DNA of 64,000 bases from contig NC_079148.1 of NCBI RefSeq assembly GCF_945859685.1, positions 37,955,946 through 38,019,945 of the forward strand, given 5' to 3'. Each line of letters starts with the position of its first letter. Within the stretch, counting starts at the first letter, position 1. This DNA comes from Eupeodes corollae. Taxonomy: Eukaryota; Arthropoda; Insecta; Diptera; Syrphidae. Below the pieces are notes generated by a model. That model made no database searches and was not told the origin of the DNA. It was given only the letters and a program-made list of their open reading frames with translations. Below are positions 22,978-34,989 of the stretch, in pieces. The translations under genes and the position numbers were made by a program.

Positions 22978-25682
22978 TAAAATTGTTTTATTCCATTTCA
23001 ACATCTACCCGCCCTTATTGAAAAAACCCTTTATAGCTTAGGCGTTTATATGAAACTTAGAGCGTTTGGAATGCCAGCTATAGTTTGGAATAAAAAGTAT
23101 CTTCGTGGCTTCATAATCATAAAAATTGGAGTATTAAATAAAAATCACATTTGAATTTTTCGAATAAAAAAAAAAACAAAACTGGTAACACCATCGTCGA
23201 TGGTTCTTTTGGAAGTAGTTCCTAAATTTCCATCATCCATCATTGACTCTTCATTTTAAAGAGCACACATGACAACCATTTATACGCACATAACGCGAAG
23301 AGAAACGCCCTGATTGTTCAACGCGATAGAGCATTTCAGCATTTGCCCTTTGGCGGCTTCTACTTCCACATTACCTCTATACACAGTTAAAGGCTCGCTC
23401 TTGATGGTAAGATTGCTCAAGCTTATGATGCCAAAATTGACGAACCTGTCAGCGAAATAAAAAGTGAATGTTCGTTAGCAAAATGTTACAGATAAGGTAG
23501 CTTTTTTATTGCTGCCGCTGCTTCGATGCTTCGATGCCTCAATACTTTAGCTTCAACTTCATATCGGAACAGTGTGCCAATTTTCGGCGCTATGTACTCT
23601 CGTAAAAAAGCAAAATAAAATACATACACATGCACCACGAAGCGAAGTATAGAGTTGTACCAATCTACCCAGTACCTGCCCCTTTTTTCCTGTCAAAAGG
23701 AGATTTCGGTAACCTGTCAGAACGATGTGTTACATCGGTATTTTATTTGCAATTTATGTGGGGGTATTTTTGGTACAATAAATTGCAATGAACATGATTG
23801 GGGACACAAATATATGTACCGACTTGACTTTTGGGAGACTTCTTTATTTTCGCCAAATCCAAATGATGGTCGCACGTGTGAACGAGTGTTGTCGGTGTTG
23901 GAGCGCAGTTCTTGGCTGCCTCTGGTCGGTTTGTGTTTAATGACAAAGAACATGAGTTGGTGTAGCAATTTGTAAAGTAGGGTGACGGGTCGTTAAGACT
24001 TTTGTGGCACTTTTTTTCGTTTTGCACGAATAAAATGTATGTTATAGTGTCTTAGGGATTGCCCATCAGAGTGCTATATTGGGATGACAGTTTCCAGAGA
24101 TTTCAATGCGGAAATGTGAATAACCCGCCACTGTCAAATGCTCCAGATGGAGGAATGTTTTGGAATGCTAAGATTTTATCAACCAAAAATCCAGAATTTA
24201 TTAAAGTACCTTGGATTAATGGATTGACAGATGAGATAAGCTGATGAATTTACAATCGAAAATTTTGTTAGGGTTTATTCACTTGATGAATCCTTGCACT
24301 TGTGTAAAGTTATTAAAAAACGCTTAAAACGTTCTTTTTTATTTTTTTGTTTATTATTGAATTCGAGTTTAAGTGATGGCAGTTAAATTTTATGGTTTAT
24401 AAAACGATGATTAAATGAAACCGTGAGAAAGCTAATTTGGCAGGTGATTCGCTTTTAAGGAGAATCAAATAAAAAATTACTTTTTTAAATATCACCAGAA
24501 AAATAAAAGATTACAATTGTGAATTACATAATGTGTACTTGTATGGAAAAAACACCTCCAGGTTGAATAATTAATTCTTGTCAACCTTTTTCCACCTTGA
24601 AGCAGGCTTACTGTTGGTATAAGTTGTTATAAATTACGATTAATTAAAACAAACCAAATATAGGGCTAACCAAAGCCTTGTCATCATAATTGTGGCATAG
24701 GAGGAGCTAAACAAGATAAACAAATTGCCTTACGTTATACATATTACTTATTATTACTTAAAGTTTGTGTATGCATGTGATATTTTAAAACTTATACATT
24801 ACCTAATGCAGCAGGGGTCCCGTTATTAGTATATCGTAAAGCATTAAGTAGAAAATGATAGCGCGGATAAGAAAATGTATACCCAAATTCAATCTCGTCA
24901 AAAATCATAAATAAATTTGATAAATAAAAGCTCAATATTAATTTGGAAACATAACAATACAAATTTAAATTATATATAATCAAAAAACACAAGTTTAAAA
25001 CATTGCCCAAAATTACATTCAAATTTAAAAAAGTACAAAGGCATATTGCAATTTTTGTATTCAATCCAAAAATAAGTTTACCTAATTTTGAAAAGCGGTC
25101 AAACTTCAAATATTCTAAAATTGGTAGTAAGAGAACAAAATTTCGTTTAACAGGAAATTTGAGATTTTTGAAAAAGTTTTTAAGTTTGTACCATAAAATT
25201 ATCTACACAGCCATAACTTCATCGTCTTCTAGGTCACTTCAAAATTAATAAACTTTTTGTCTGGAAGTTTCATTTCTGAAACCCAATGCTGAGTATTTTT
25301 TACTGTACAAATTTTGAATTTGCCGTCCATATTCAAGGAACCAAAAGAGATGTCGAAATTAAATACAGAACAGATAACAACACCGGAAGATGCAAAAACG
25401 GCTTTAAGAAAAATTGAGTGGGTGGTTTTTTTAGTATTGCAATTAAAATAAAACACGTCTGGGTCGCACGAACTTGTTTATGTATCCGAACAATTTAAAC
25501 ACATTTTCTGTATTTTAAAATTTAATGATAAATCTAAAAAAAAAACTTTTGTTATCAAAAATTAAACGCAATTTGGTTTTAAAAAAACAAAATAAATTTT
25601 TCATTTTTTTAATGAAAAACTGTTTTTTTTTTATTTACAAATTTGTTCAATTTAAGTTTAAAAATTCGAGATATCGAATTCC
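22978..25682. other. Mixed sequence, no supported gene
   Basis: The part at 23180-24250 is less AT-rich and holds frames of 106 (23655-23975, +) and 61 residues (24059-24244, +). Neither shows a known domain. The second has a plausible protein look (MFWNAKILSTKNPEF), but nothing supports a gene model. The part from 24250 to 25680 is AT-rich and featureless. Confidence 0.3.
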
Positions 25683-26540
25683 GATATCCGTACGTCCGTA
25701 CGTTCGCGACGTTTTTTTCGTCGTCCATAGCTCAAGAACCAGAAGAGATATTGATTTCAAATAAATTTTGTTATACAAATAATAAGGCAGAAAGATGCAG
25801 AAAGGGCTCTCAAGAAAATTGCGTGGGTGGTTTTCATACCATAGCAGTTTGAAAAAAAGGTGAACATTTTGGCTAACCCTAAATATCTTACGAACCAAAA
25901 ACGCTAGAGAATTGAATTAAATTTTATATAATATATTGTAACGTGATATCAAAGAAGTATATTTTTTGGAAAAAATCCATTTAACGTTTTTTTTTTATAA
26001 ATCAAAAAAATTTGTCACCACCACAAATTTTATGACTAAAATATGATTTCATATCCAAAACAATTTTGTGCAACGAAAAATAATGTTTTTGACATCCGAT
26101 GAGAAAAATCGAATTGACAGTTTTTTTTTTATAAAAAATAAAAATCTAAAAAAAACATTACTCAAAGTTGGTAAAAGTTGAATATCGATTCAAATATCTT
26201 TTCAAAAACTTGAAATCTAGGCTTCAAACTTATAAGAAATATTGTTTTCAACATTCTGAAAAATGTTCAGAAAAATCAAATCGAATTGATAGTTTTTTTA
26301 CAAAAAATAAAAACCTAAAAAAAATGTATAAAAGTTGGTAAAAACTGATTTTCGACTCAAATATCTTTTCAAAACTTTGAGATATTGGCTTTAATTTACT
26401 TTTATCTTTCAAAAAATATTGTTGTCAACATTCAGTAAAATTTTGAAAAAAAATCGAATTGACAGTTTCTTACAAAAAATTAAAAACCGAAAAAAAAAAT
26501 TAACAAAAGTTGTCAAAAATGATTTTCGACTCAAATATTT

Positions 26541-28289
26541 AATTTATTTTGTGATTGCTAAATAACTGTAAGATACAACATCTTATAAGATAGTTATAAG
26601 CTAATTTTACAGAGTTGAGCAAGCAATTAGTTAAATTAATATTAAAATTGAATCAAATATAATTAAACGATAATGAGAGAGAGATAAGAATATATATGAT
26701 AGATAAAGATATTCAAAATTAACACTTTGTAAATTTGTTATTAGCAGATCGATAAGCTTTGAAACGATGAGAATTGGGGCATTCTCATCGTAGCTTTTCT
26801 AGAAGCAAGTCCTTGTGATTGGAATACGACCTAGACATTTTAATAGCCCTTTTAATTATACATAATTTATTATAAAAGTCCTTCTTGGCCCTTTCATATA
26901 TTTATGTATAATACAATTTTTAAATTTCATTTAAGTATTTACTGAAAAATTACTTTTTAAAAACCTTTTTAAATATTGTTGTGTTTTGAATTTCCTTAAT
27001 ATTGCGTGGTAAAGAATTCCAAAGATGGACTGAATTTACAAAAAATTGGCGCTCGGATGTTAAAAACGAACAGCGAGGATGAATCAGTTGACGTGATCTA
27101 TGCGAGTTAGCAAAAGACCATTTAATTGGGACCAATTTGAAATTTGTTCAAGGTCTTCATTGACATAGAAAGCTCAATGCTCAATGAGTCCAAGTGGGCA
27201 GCTAAGGTACAGCTGAACGTCATCAGCATACATTTGACAAGAACAATTATCAACCAAGGATGGAAGTTCATTGACGTAAATAGAGAACAATAGAGGACCC
27301 AATATGGACCCCTGAGGAACACCACAAGCAAGCGGCAAAAAATTAGCCAAGGTGTCACCAACTTGAACTGCTTGTGTTCTATTAGTCAAATAAGAATAAA
27401 TAAGCTTCGTAGTACATGGTGAAAAATCAAACTTCTGGATAAGCTTTTTACAAAAATTGAGATGGTTAACTGTGTCGAAAGCCTTTGAGAATTCAAGCAG
27501 AACCAAAAATGTTATGTCTTCAGTGACGTTCAAAAGTGCTGTGATGCAGCTGTGCTTTTTACGAAAACTAGACTGTTTAGGTGTAAGCATAGAACTCGCC
27601 GTAAGATAAATATTGATTTGTTTCTGCAAAATTTTCTCAAAGACTTTCGACAAGTAGGAAAAGACTGAGATAGGCCTGAATTCAACGCCTTTTGCGTTTT
27701 TTGGGAGTGGTATGATTTTGGCTACCCTCCACAGGTCAGGATACACTCCCGACATTAAAATCGTATTGAAAGCGAACGCACGATATGGCAAAACGATAGG
27801 CAAAATCATATTCAAAAATTTAGGGTGAACAGCGGACCTTCAACAACATCAGCAGTATCTACAGAGCAAAAACCAAAACCAAGATTATCTGACTGATCCG
27901 TAAATGGTAAAATTTCTGATGTACTCGACGAAGACACCAGTGTCAATGGCAAAGAGGCAAAGGTTTGGTTGAGTGTATTAACATCTACAACCTCAACTGC
28001 CACATTTCTTGACTTTCCAATACCAATATTGCGTAAGTTCTTCCACAATAGTCGCCCGTTCAAAGAAGTACTAAGCTGATGAAAAAAAAAGTTTGTGATT
28101 TGACTAATCGTATTTAAGCAACAACTTTGTTACGAAGCAAACAATACGTACGTCGCAACTCAATCAACCGATAACGCTTCCAATTGTTGTACGCATCATC
28201 CCGTTGTTGCATTAAGACTCGTATGTTACTCGTAAGCCATGGCTTATTATGTGGTTTTAAAATTTTAGTTTTTAACGGTACGTGAGTGC
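26541..28289 (-). mobile_element. CR1/L2-like LINE, 5' truncated and internally deleted
   Basis: On the minus strand: a linker (NKPWLTSNIRVLMQQRDDAY, about 28230-28170), a short acidic region (27812-28063), an RT (27174-27815), and the family's C-terminal end (26950-27135, FFVNSVHLWNSLPRNIKEI). About 200 residues between RT motif C and the C-terminus are missing. The 3' end near 26541 is an A/T-rich tail without a long poly-A. The WNSLPRNI form is typical of CR1/L2-group LINEs. It sits inside a family A element and is therefore younger than that copy. Confidence 0.75.
27174..27815 (-). pseudogene. Reverse transcriptase core of the CR1-like LINE
   Basis: 213 residues covering fingers (WRVAKIIPLPKNAKGVEFRPIS), motif A (LLEFSKAFDTVNH), motif B (GVPQGSILGPLLF) and motif C (MYADDVQLY). 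Motif A reads LEFSKAFD where LDFSKAFD is usual, so a catalytic Asp appears to be replaced by Glu. The frame shifts after SCPLGLIEH into the frame of 27122-27361 (AAHLDSLSIELSMSMKTLNK), where the deletion starts. Confidence 0.8.
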
Positions 28290-28739
28290 ATATCTTTTCT
28301 AAAATTAGAGATAATAGCTTCTAACTTAATTTTACTTCTAAGAAATATTGTTTTCTACATAAGAACAAATTTTGAGAAAAATCGAATTGACAGTTTTTTT
28401 TACAAAAAATAAAACTCTAAAAAAATAATACTAAAACTTGGTAAAAATTTACTTTCGACTCAAAGACCTTTGCAAAAATTAAAAACATTGGCTTCAAACT
28501 TATTTTATTTCACAGAAAATATTGTTTTCAATATTCAGTAATTTCTATATGTAAATCCAACAGTCCGTTTTTTCATAAAAAATACAATCTACAAAAAATA
28601 GTACTCAAATTTGGTAAAAATTGATACGAGTACGTATAGACAAACTTTTAAGCCAGACAAATCGACAGACTGGATGGGAAGTTATCAGTGTGGGTCGCAT
28701 CTCAGCCTCATTTTATTTTTTTAATATTGAGAGAAGCCA

Positions 28740-29110
28740 AATTAAGAACAAAATTTAAATAAAAAAATCCAACGGTTTGATTTTGAGAAAATTCCAATCT
28801 TCGATTTTTGACAAAAAATTTTGTAAGGCAACTACTTTTAGTTTAGTCTTAAAAAAAAGGAAAAAAAGGCCAAACGTGAATTGGCTTTAAAGCGTTATTT
28901 TCAAATTTGAAGTCAATCGAATTAATGCTTTAGACTGTAGGGTCCAGGACACACAGACATACAGAGGAATGGAAAGGGGGAGATTCACCTTTTTCAACTT
29001 CTCCACCATCATAATGTCATATTTGTTTCAAATTTTGAGTTTGAATTTTTTACGACTTCAAAACTTGCCACATAGTTTGTATGTCGAAATTTTGTTTTTA
29101 TCCAAAATAT
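28740..29110 (-). repeat. Family B dispersed repeat
   Basis: Contains 'acacacagacatacagagga', 'cacctttttcaacttctcca', 'ccatcataatgtcatatttg' and 'aaaacttgccacatagtttg', the family B words in minus order. It lies immediately beyond the head of a family A element. AT-rich sequence continues to about 29570 with no gene. Confidence 0.65.
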
Positions 29111-29574
29111 CTCATGAGCTAATATCGCGATCGAATTCAGTTAAATTTTACTTATTTAATGTGTTGTGATAGTTTTGAACAAAAAAACAACAATTTTTAA
29201 TTTTGTAGTTTTAGTTTTTTTAATAATTCCAAAAAATTAAATAAAATATTTGTGTCCTTGAATCTTCTATGTACAAAAAATGATTTTATTTTCTTTTGTG
29301 CTAATTTAGTGCTCTAACCCCGGTTGGGCTTAAAAATCCCTTCTCGCTCTTACTTGTTTTGATCGCAACTAGGCGCCAAGCTGAAAACACCACACCCAAA
29401 GTTTCAAAATTAAAAAAGAAAACACTTATCATGATTATATTTTGGCCTTTTTTTGGACTCCTAAGTTCCCTTACCCCTTAGTAGTCACAAAGCTAATTTT
29501 TTAGCGATTTTCTAAACTGAACTACATTTTTAAAAACAAATGATGGTGTAATTTAGGTTTTTTTGACTTCCTAG

Positions 29575-31480
29575 TTTATTTATTTATTCCATCTATCGAG
29601 TACAATCTCTTTTAGACTAACATTCTTAATTATAATGTTTATATATATAAAAAAAATATAAATATAAATACCTACATATATAATCTTAAATAAATAGTAA
29701 AATAATTTACAATTTAAAACGCCTCATAAAAGAATTTCATTTAAAGCATTTTTAAATTTTACTCTACTCCATTGTAAGTTAATTACATCGCATACAGAAT
29801 TAAAAAAAGCACAAGAACGAGATATGGGATCACTTTTTCCATAGTTGGTGTAATGACGCGGTATAGAAAAAAAGATATTTCTTTCCCTGAGAGGTCTTGG
29901 AGGAACATGAATTGGGTAAAGTGCAAGCAGCATAGAACAATCTATAAGGTTACATATAACATCTCTGGCTAAAAGAACAAAACACTGTTTCCTTCTGATT
30001 TGAAGGGTTTCCAAACCTAAAAGTAAGCATCTCTGGTTATAGGAGGGCATAATATTATCTACCCAGTTCAATTTACGTAGAGCATATCTAGTGAATTTAC
30101 GCTGAACAGCTTCTATTCTATTAATGCTTACTGCATATACTGGGCACACAATACAACTAGCATATTCTAACGAAGATCTCACCAATGAGATATAAAGCAT
30201 TTTTAAAGTATGCGGATCCGTAAATTCCTTTGAATTTCTCATTAGAAAACCCAGCATTTTATTTGACTTCGAAATCATATAGTCATAGTGATCATTAAAA
30301 GTTAACTTCCTATCGAAAACAACACCTAAATCCTTAAAAACTGAAACCTTATCAAGGCTTGTATTATTAACCTTATATTCAAAGTGAATAGGGTTGCGTG
30401 ATCTAGTATAAGACATTTGCTTACACTTGGAGATATTGAGATGAAGGCAGTTATCTTCACACCACTGAAAAATTCAATTGAGGTCATCTTGCAAAAGATT
30501 GCAATCAAGTGGACAATTGATACGTTTGTAAATTTTGAAATCGTCAGCAAATATTAAATTTTCAGAAAATTTGACACAGTCGGGAAGGTCGTTTATAAAA
30601 AGAACAAACAAAAGTGGTCCGATATGGCTTCCTTGTGGAACCCCTGAAAAGTTATAAATTCTTTTTGATGTTTTACATCCAATTTTCACAAACTGTGTAC
30701 GATCTGTTAAATATTGATTCAACCAATTCAATAATTGAGAATGAAAACCAAGGTGTTCTAGTTTTTTTAATAACACGTCATGCTGCACCCTATCAAACGC
30801 CTTTGAAAAGTCGGTGTATATGACATCAACTTGCTTACCCCGTTCAATACCTTTCGTACAAAAGTGTGAAAAAAGAGACAAGTTAGTTGTAGTTGACCGT
30901 TTACTCACAAACCCGTGTTGATTGTCTGAAATCCCTTGCTTAATATTTTCATAAATCCTTTTTTTGACAATGGCTTCAAAAATTTTTGGAATAGTTTGAA
31001 GCTTTGAAATCGGTCTGTAGTTAAGGACATCCTGCTTCGAGCCTGTTTTATGAATTGGCGTAATGACTGAAATTATCCAAGTATCTAAGAACTGACCAAG
31101 ACTGAGCGATAAATTAAATAATTTTAAAAGAGGTTTAGAAAGACCATATCTGCAGAATTTTAGGAATATAGGAGCAATTTCATCACTGTCATGTTTTTTA
31201 TTGTCATCCAAAGACGAAAGTTCTTCCAAAACTTCTTCTTCCGTTAATTCCATTTGACCTAAAAATGTTATTGGCTGTTGGTTTATGACAATGTTTGGAT
31301 TTGAGTTTTCAAATACAAAATTCGACTGAAAAAAATCAGCAAACATATCACAAATCTCTGTTTCATCGCATGAAATTTTATCTTCAAACCTCATGTTGAG
31401 TGGTAAACCATAAGATTTCCTTTTACCATTCGTAGAACTCACTTCTGGAAGCCACGTTAAAAGAACATTTGACTTTGAAT
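29575..31480 (-). mobile_element. LINE with almost open reverse transcriptase frame
   Basis: 5' truncated element whose remaining ORF2 part is open except for one stop. The 3' UTR runs from 29723 down to a short TAAA-type tail near 29575-29592. There is no endonuclease or RNase H in the part present. The left flank is AT-rich and the right flank is a family B repeat. Motifs place it in the Jockey/CR1 group; the exact clade is not fixed. It is the best preserved LINE in the window and probably the youngest. Confidence 0.85.
29724..31442 (-). pseudogene. Reverse transcriptase ORF with a single in-frame stop
   Basis: Reads about 570 residues in one frame. Fingers: VITPIHKTGSKQDVLNYRPI. Motif A: YTDFSKAFDRVQHD. 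Motif B: FSGVPQGSHIGPLLFVLFIN. Motif C: LIFADDFKIY. Then thumb and C-terminus: SVFKDLGVVFDRKLTFNDHY and, at the end, SRSCAFFNSVCDVINLQWSR. A TGA interrupts after LLQDDLN (30474-30476), where the family usually has Trp, so one G-to-A change is enough to explain it. The frame then continues as IFQWCEDNCLHLNISKCKQM. All three catalytic Asp are present. The upstream edge near 31442 is a truncation, not a true start. Confidence 0.85.
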
Positions 31481-31489
31481 TTTGAATTT

Positions 31490-31800
31490 TCTAGTTTTGA
31501 TTAATTAATTTGTGTGGAGACTACTGTTATTTTTAGCCTTTAAAAAAATTCAAAAAACGACTAACGCAAATATTATTAGAAACTAAACTTCCAAGTTTGA
31601 ATTCAATCAAGTTTGAACTCAATCGACCAAATGGTTTGGGAAGGAGAGACGAGGAATGACAGACAGATGACAGACGAAATCGCGGACTTTTTTGCACTTT
31701 TCTGCAATTGTAATGTCATGTTGGATTGAAAACTTGAGTTCAATTTTTTTACGAACGCAATACTTGCCATATAGTTGAAACAGTCGTTCCATCGTCCTTT
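31490..31800 (-). repeat. Family B dispersed repeat
   Basis: Recognised by 'gacagacgaaatcgcggact', 'gcaattgtaatgtcatgttg' and 'cgcaatacttgccatatag', in the same order as the copy at 28740-29110. The remainder to 32373 is AT-rich with no gene seen, apart from the expected 3' UTR of the second cuticle gene. Confidence 0.65.
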
Positions 31801-32373
31801 TCAAAAAAGGAATATGTGGATGTAATGGCCTATCAATTAAATTACCTTCCCACCTTGTGAGAAATGTGCTTCGTCAGTCAAGAACATTTTGTTCGAAAAA
31901 TCGCCGTTCGCCGCCGCCTGTTGTGGCAGAGCCCTATAGTTTTGAAACCGCAAAATGGGTAACCCGTTGTACTTATTTCAAATCTGATGTTCGTTGAAAG
32001 AATGCCTTAATTAATTTATATAGTTATAAACAAAATGTTTCCAGGATGGATCTAAAACATCTTTCGAGGAAATATGGTAAGACTTAAAAATATCAACCGA
32101 AAACAAATGTTTCCATCTCGAATATAAACTTTCAACACTTCCTATGAAACATCAACAAAATGTAAGCTTTTATGTGTCACCAAAAGGAAGTTTTCAGTGT
32201 CTGTTATAAGATTTAATGAAGAAATACATATTTTCATTTTTCTTGAATTCGATTTTCAAGATTGCATTATTTAATGGCTTCAAAGTTTAAAAACGTTAAA
32301 AGGAAAAGTTCGTTTGCTCCATGTTTTATATATAAAAAAATTAATTTATCTCCTTAATAATGTTTAAAAATCC

Positions 32374-33303
32374 TCATTGCAACTTATTTTCATTTATACT
32401 AGATACAATATTAATTGCCTCTTCATCTTCCAAAAGTCTCCTCTCCCCCAACGAACGTGGTAGTTGCGGACGGTTTTGTGTAATCCCATCTTTAAAAAAA
32501 AAATTAAAAGAAAATCAATAAATAGCTATTTGAAAAAAAGTCCAAGAACCTTACATGAATCTTGCCGATATCCATAGTGATCAGCTGTGTAAAACACTGT
32601 CAAGTAGCCTTTTCCAGGAAGTCTGTACGAATAATAACCCCTAACAACAAGGCTCTGCTTGTGATGGTAATGGATAAAGTAACCTTTCTCGTAGCGAACG
32701 GTCTCATCGGGTAGCTCATATCTGCAGATATCGCCAAAAGTAACGTTCGATAAGCAAAAAGAATAAAATGAAAACCAATAACTGGGGGAATTTAATTTCT
32801 TACCTAAATTCGTAACTGCCATCGGGGTAAACATGGTTGTATTGGTCTAAAGCCTGGGACGGATACCCGGTGGGCGTCGTCGTCGTTGGTTTTATTGACG
32901 GATTTGAAATTTGATTATGATGAACTGGATGCGGTTGGTGATGTTGATGTTGAACTGGTGGTGGTGGTGGTGGTGATGGTCGTAGTGTCGTTGTCGTCGA
33001 CGTTGATGGCCGAGGCTTATTTTGTACTGTGAGTGGTGGCTTAGATTGCCATGGATTCTGAGGTCTACTTTGGGTTGGATAGGGTGGTGTGTATTGAGGT
33101 GGGTAGTAGGGGGTGTACTCCGAGGGGTATTCCGATGTATATTGAGGACTATGTTGAGCTGATGAATGTGGATGATGCTTATTATCCTTCTCGTTCTGAA
33201 TCCAAGGGTTTTGGCTATTCGTACTTTCGAAGTTTTGAGCCCCTCCAATCACGTAAGGACCAATAGAGGCCAACAGAATAAAACAAATATTTTTAAAATA
33301 CAT
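32374..33303 (-). CDS. RR-1 type insect cuticle protein, Pro/Tyr-rich (three exons)
   Basis: Secreted cuticle structural protein. Exons on the minus strand: 33303-32804, 32721-32555, 32489-32374 (260 residues). Introns have GTAAGA...CTGCAG and GTAAGG...TTTAAAG borders, phases 2 and 1. The ATG at 33303 opens a signal peptide (MYFKNICFILLASIGPYVIG). A long disordered region follows, rich in Pro, Tyr, Thr and His (YTPYYPPQYTPPYPTQ, then a His-rich stretch). The RR chitin-binding domain is at about 161-222 (DGSYEFRYELPDE, GYYSYRLPGKGYLTVFYTAD). The spliced tail begins YGITQNRPQLPRSL. The middle exon has the same length, 167 bp, as in the paralogue at 19051-19794. Reading through the second donor would give a false end (SCKVLGLFFK). 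Confidence 0.85.
32490..32554 (-). other. Intron 2 of the second cuticle gene
   Basis: 65 bp, GTAAGG to a long T-run ending AAAG. The phase matches intron 2 of the paralogue, and the exon after it keeps the shared QxxPxLPR motif, which supports the splice. Confidence 0.75.
32722..32803 (-). other. Intron 1 of the second cuticle gene
   Basis: 82 bp, AG|GTAAGA to ATATCTGCAG|AT. It splits the Arg codon of EF-R-YE at the same place as in the first gene. Confidence 0.8.
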
Positions 33304-33356
33304 TTCACCTGTTGTGAACTTCAAATGCTAATGATGACTTCAGATCTTATGTTTAA

Positions 33357-33379
33357 AGCTTTTATACAGTTTTATAGAA
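33357..33379 (-). promoter_or_regulatory. Probable TATA box of the second cuticle gene
   Basis: On the minus strand CTATAAAACTG is followed by TATAAAAGC. The second lies 56 bp upstream of the ATG, which would place the transcription start about 25-30 bp before the start codon region (near 33330). Confidence 0.45.
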
Positions 33380-34980
33380 GCTCCAATTATACCTGATGTA
33401 TGACGTGTATAAACTTTTCTCTGCTAATCTCACAGATCTTATACAAAATCCAAAAAATAACTGAGAGGAGTCACCAACATGAAATTCCTTAATCCAGAAC
33501 AGAATACACAAAATACCAAATTTATCTGTTCTTCCCGCTCCTCTATACATGCACATAAAAGCAAATAAAAAACAATGAATTTTGTTCTGAGATTGATGTC
33601 GCACTTTGAAACTTAAAATTGCTTTGAGTTTACACACGTTATACAAAAATACAAACACAAAATACGAGTATGTAGGAACGTTTGAATCTGTGTCAGTCCA
33701 AAATTAAATTTTTATTTTTTTGACTAAATTGAAGATGTCGTTAATAAGATTAAACTCAGGGAGAATTCCCGAATGAGAGGAGGATGAAACGTTGGAAAAA
33801 TGAATTTCTTCGTACTCATTTTTGTACATGTTTTCATATTTTTATTGTTTTTATTGCCCCATTGTGTGTTTTTTAGTACTTTTTTTGTCTTTAGCCAATT
33901 TTTTTGGTAAATGACTCTAAAGTCATTCAGAATTAATAAATAAACAACTGTTAAATCTTTGTGCTAACTGCTGAAGTTGAAGCGATGACACAATATTTAC
34001 TCAGGGTCAATCACTAACTATGTATATCTGACGACGGACAGTGACGAATCGATTTGAATAGTGCAAAAGTTAAGAAACTCACTGGCGTGGAATTAAGTTA
34101 AAAACAAAAACAAATCCAAAATACTATTAGAGACATATTGGAAAAAGTTGACCCTTAAAGTTAAACATAAAAATTACAATACTAAAAATTTAAAAGAATG
34201 AAGATGTAAGTGGTTTTCACACTCCCAGTCTTAAAATAAACACAATATCTTAATAAAATGCACTTTAATACGCTTTTAGTTGAAGACACTAAAGATAAGT
34301 CCGCTATAAAAGTTGAATTTTAATTCTTTAGCTGTAATATAGGTTGGTTTTTGTTTCCTATAAAGCTGAATCAATTTATTTGATACCAAGTCTTACGGTA
34401 TGACATCCCACTGTGGAACATCACCAAGTTAAAAAGGTCTTGGCCGAACGAAATCTGTTCAAAATGATTTCTTAATTTTTAATGAGAACATGATTAATAG
34501 AAGACTAAGAAATTTAGTTTAGAAGTGTTGCAGTTTATTCTAAAAATTATGCACCTTTTGGCTATGTTTAAAGTTGGCTGATCTTAAGTTTATTTTTGAG
34601 GAAACTTTACTATTTGGAGAACCATTACTTTCTTTCACACAAAGTAACGTTCTAGGTGACTTTTCCTTTCTTTTCCTATTTAGTTTTAAAATTCTCAAAG
34701 ATGAAATTCATAAAAGTTAGAGTGCCAATTAAGCGCGTGTTTCATGGCCACTTAGTATTTAGGTTCCTCATTGTTCCTTGAAGTTATTTTGTAAAATTTT
34801 GATAAAATACATATTTTGAGCTCGGCTATTAAAAAAAGATCAAATCTAGGTCATGCGAGCCAAGTCCATGCAGGATCTTAATGTTGGATTCTTTTAAATA
34901 ATCTTCTATACACCTTCTACCACACAAGCTACGGAAATGTTTTTGCTTTGCTTATATTACATCTTCGGATCTCATGCGTG
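33380..34980. other. Intergenic sequence, nothing recognised
   Basis: No supported gene, RNA or repeat. The 98-residue minus frame at 33362-33658 shows no family motif and starts inside the cuticle gene promoter. Confidence 0.35.
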
Positions 34981-34989
34981 GATCATCGA

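Larger units (their letters stand above)
25683..28713 (-). mobile_element. Family A element split by a CR1-like LINE
   Basis: The left part (25683-26540) starts in the ACGT block ('tccgtacgtccgtacgttcg'); the terminal tail hairpin is missing. It stops at 'gattttcgactcaaatattt'. The right part resumes at about 28290 with 'atatcttttct' and 'gagataatagcttctaac' and runs to the head 'gatgggaagttatcagtgtg' / 'gcatctcagcct'. In other copies 'gactcaaatatcttttc' is continuous, so the 1.75 kb between is an insertion. The shared 'atat' at the junctions may be a short target duplication. Confidence 0.8.

Noticed and set aside
23655..24244. Frames of 106 and 61 residues as a two-exon gene
   Set aside because: No domain, no convincing splice sites linking them, and a competing minus frame over the same bases.
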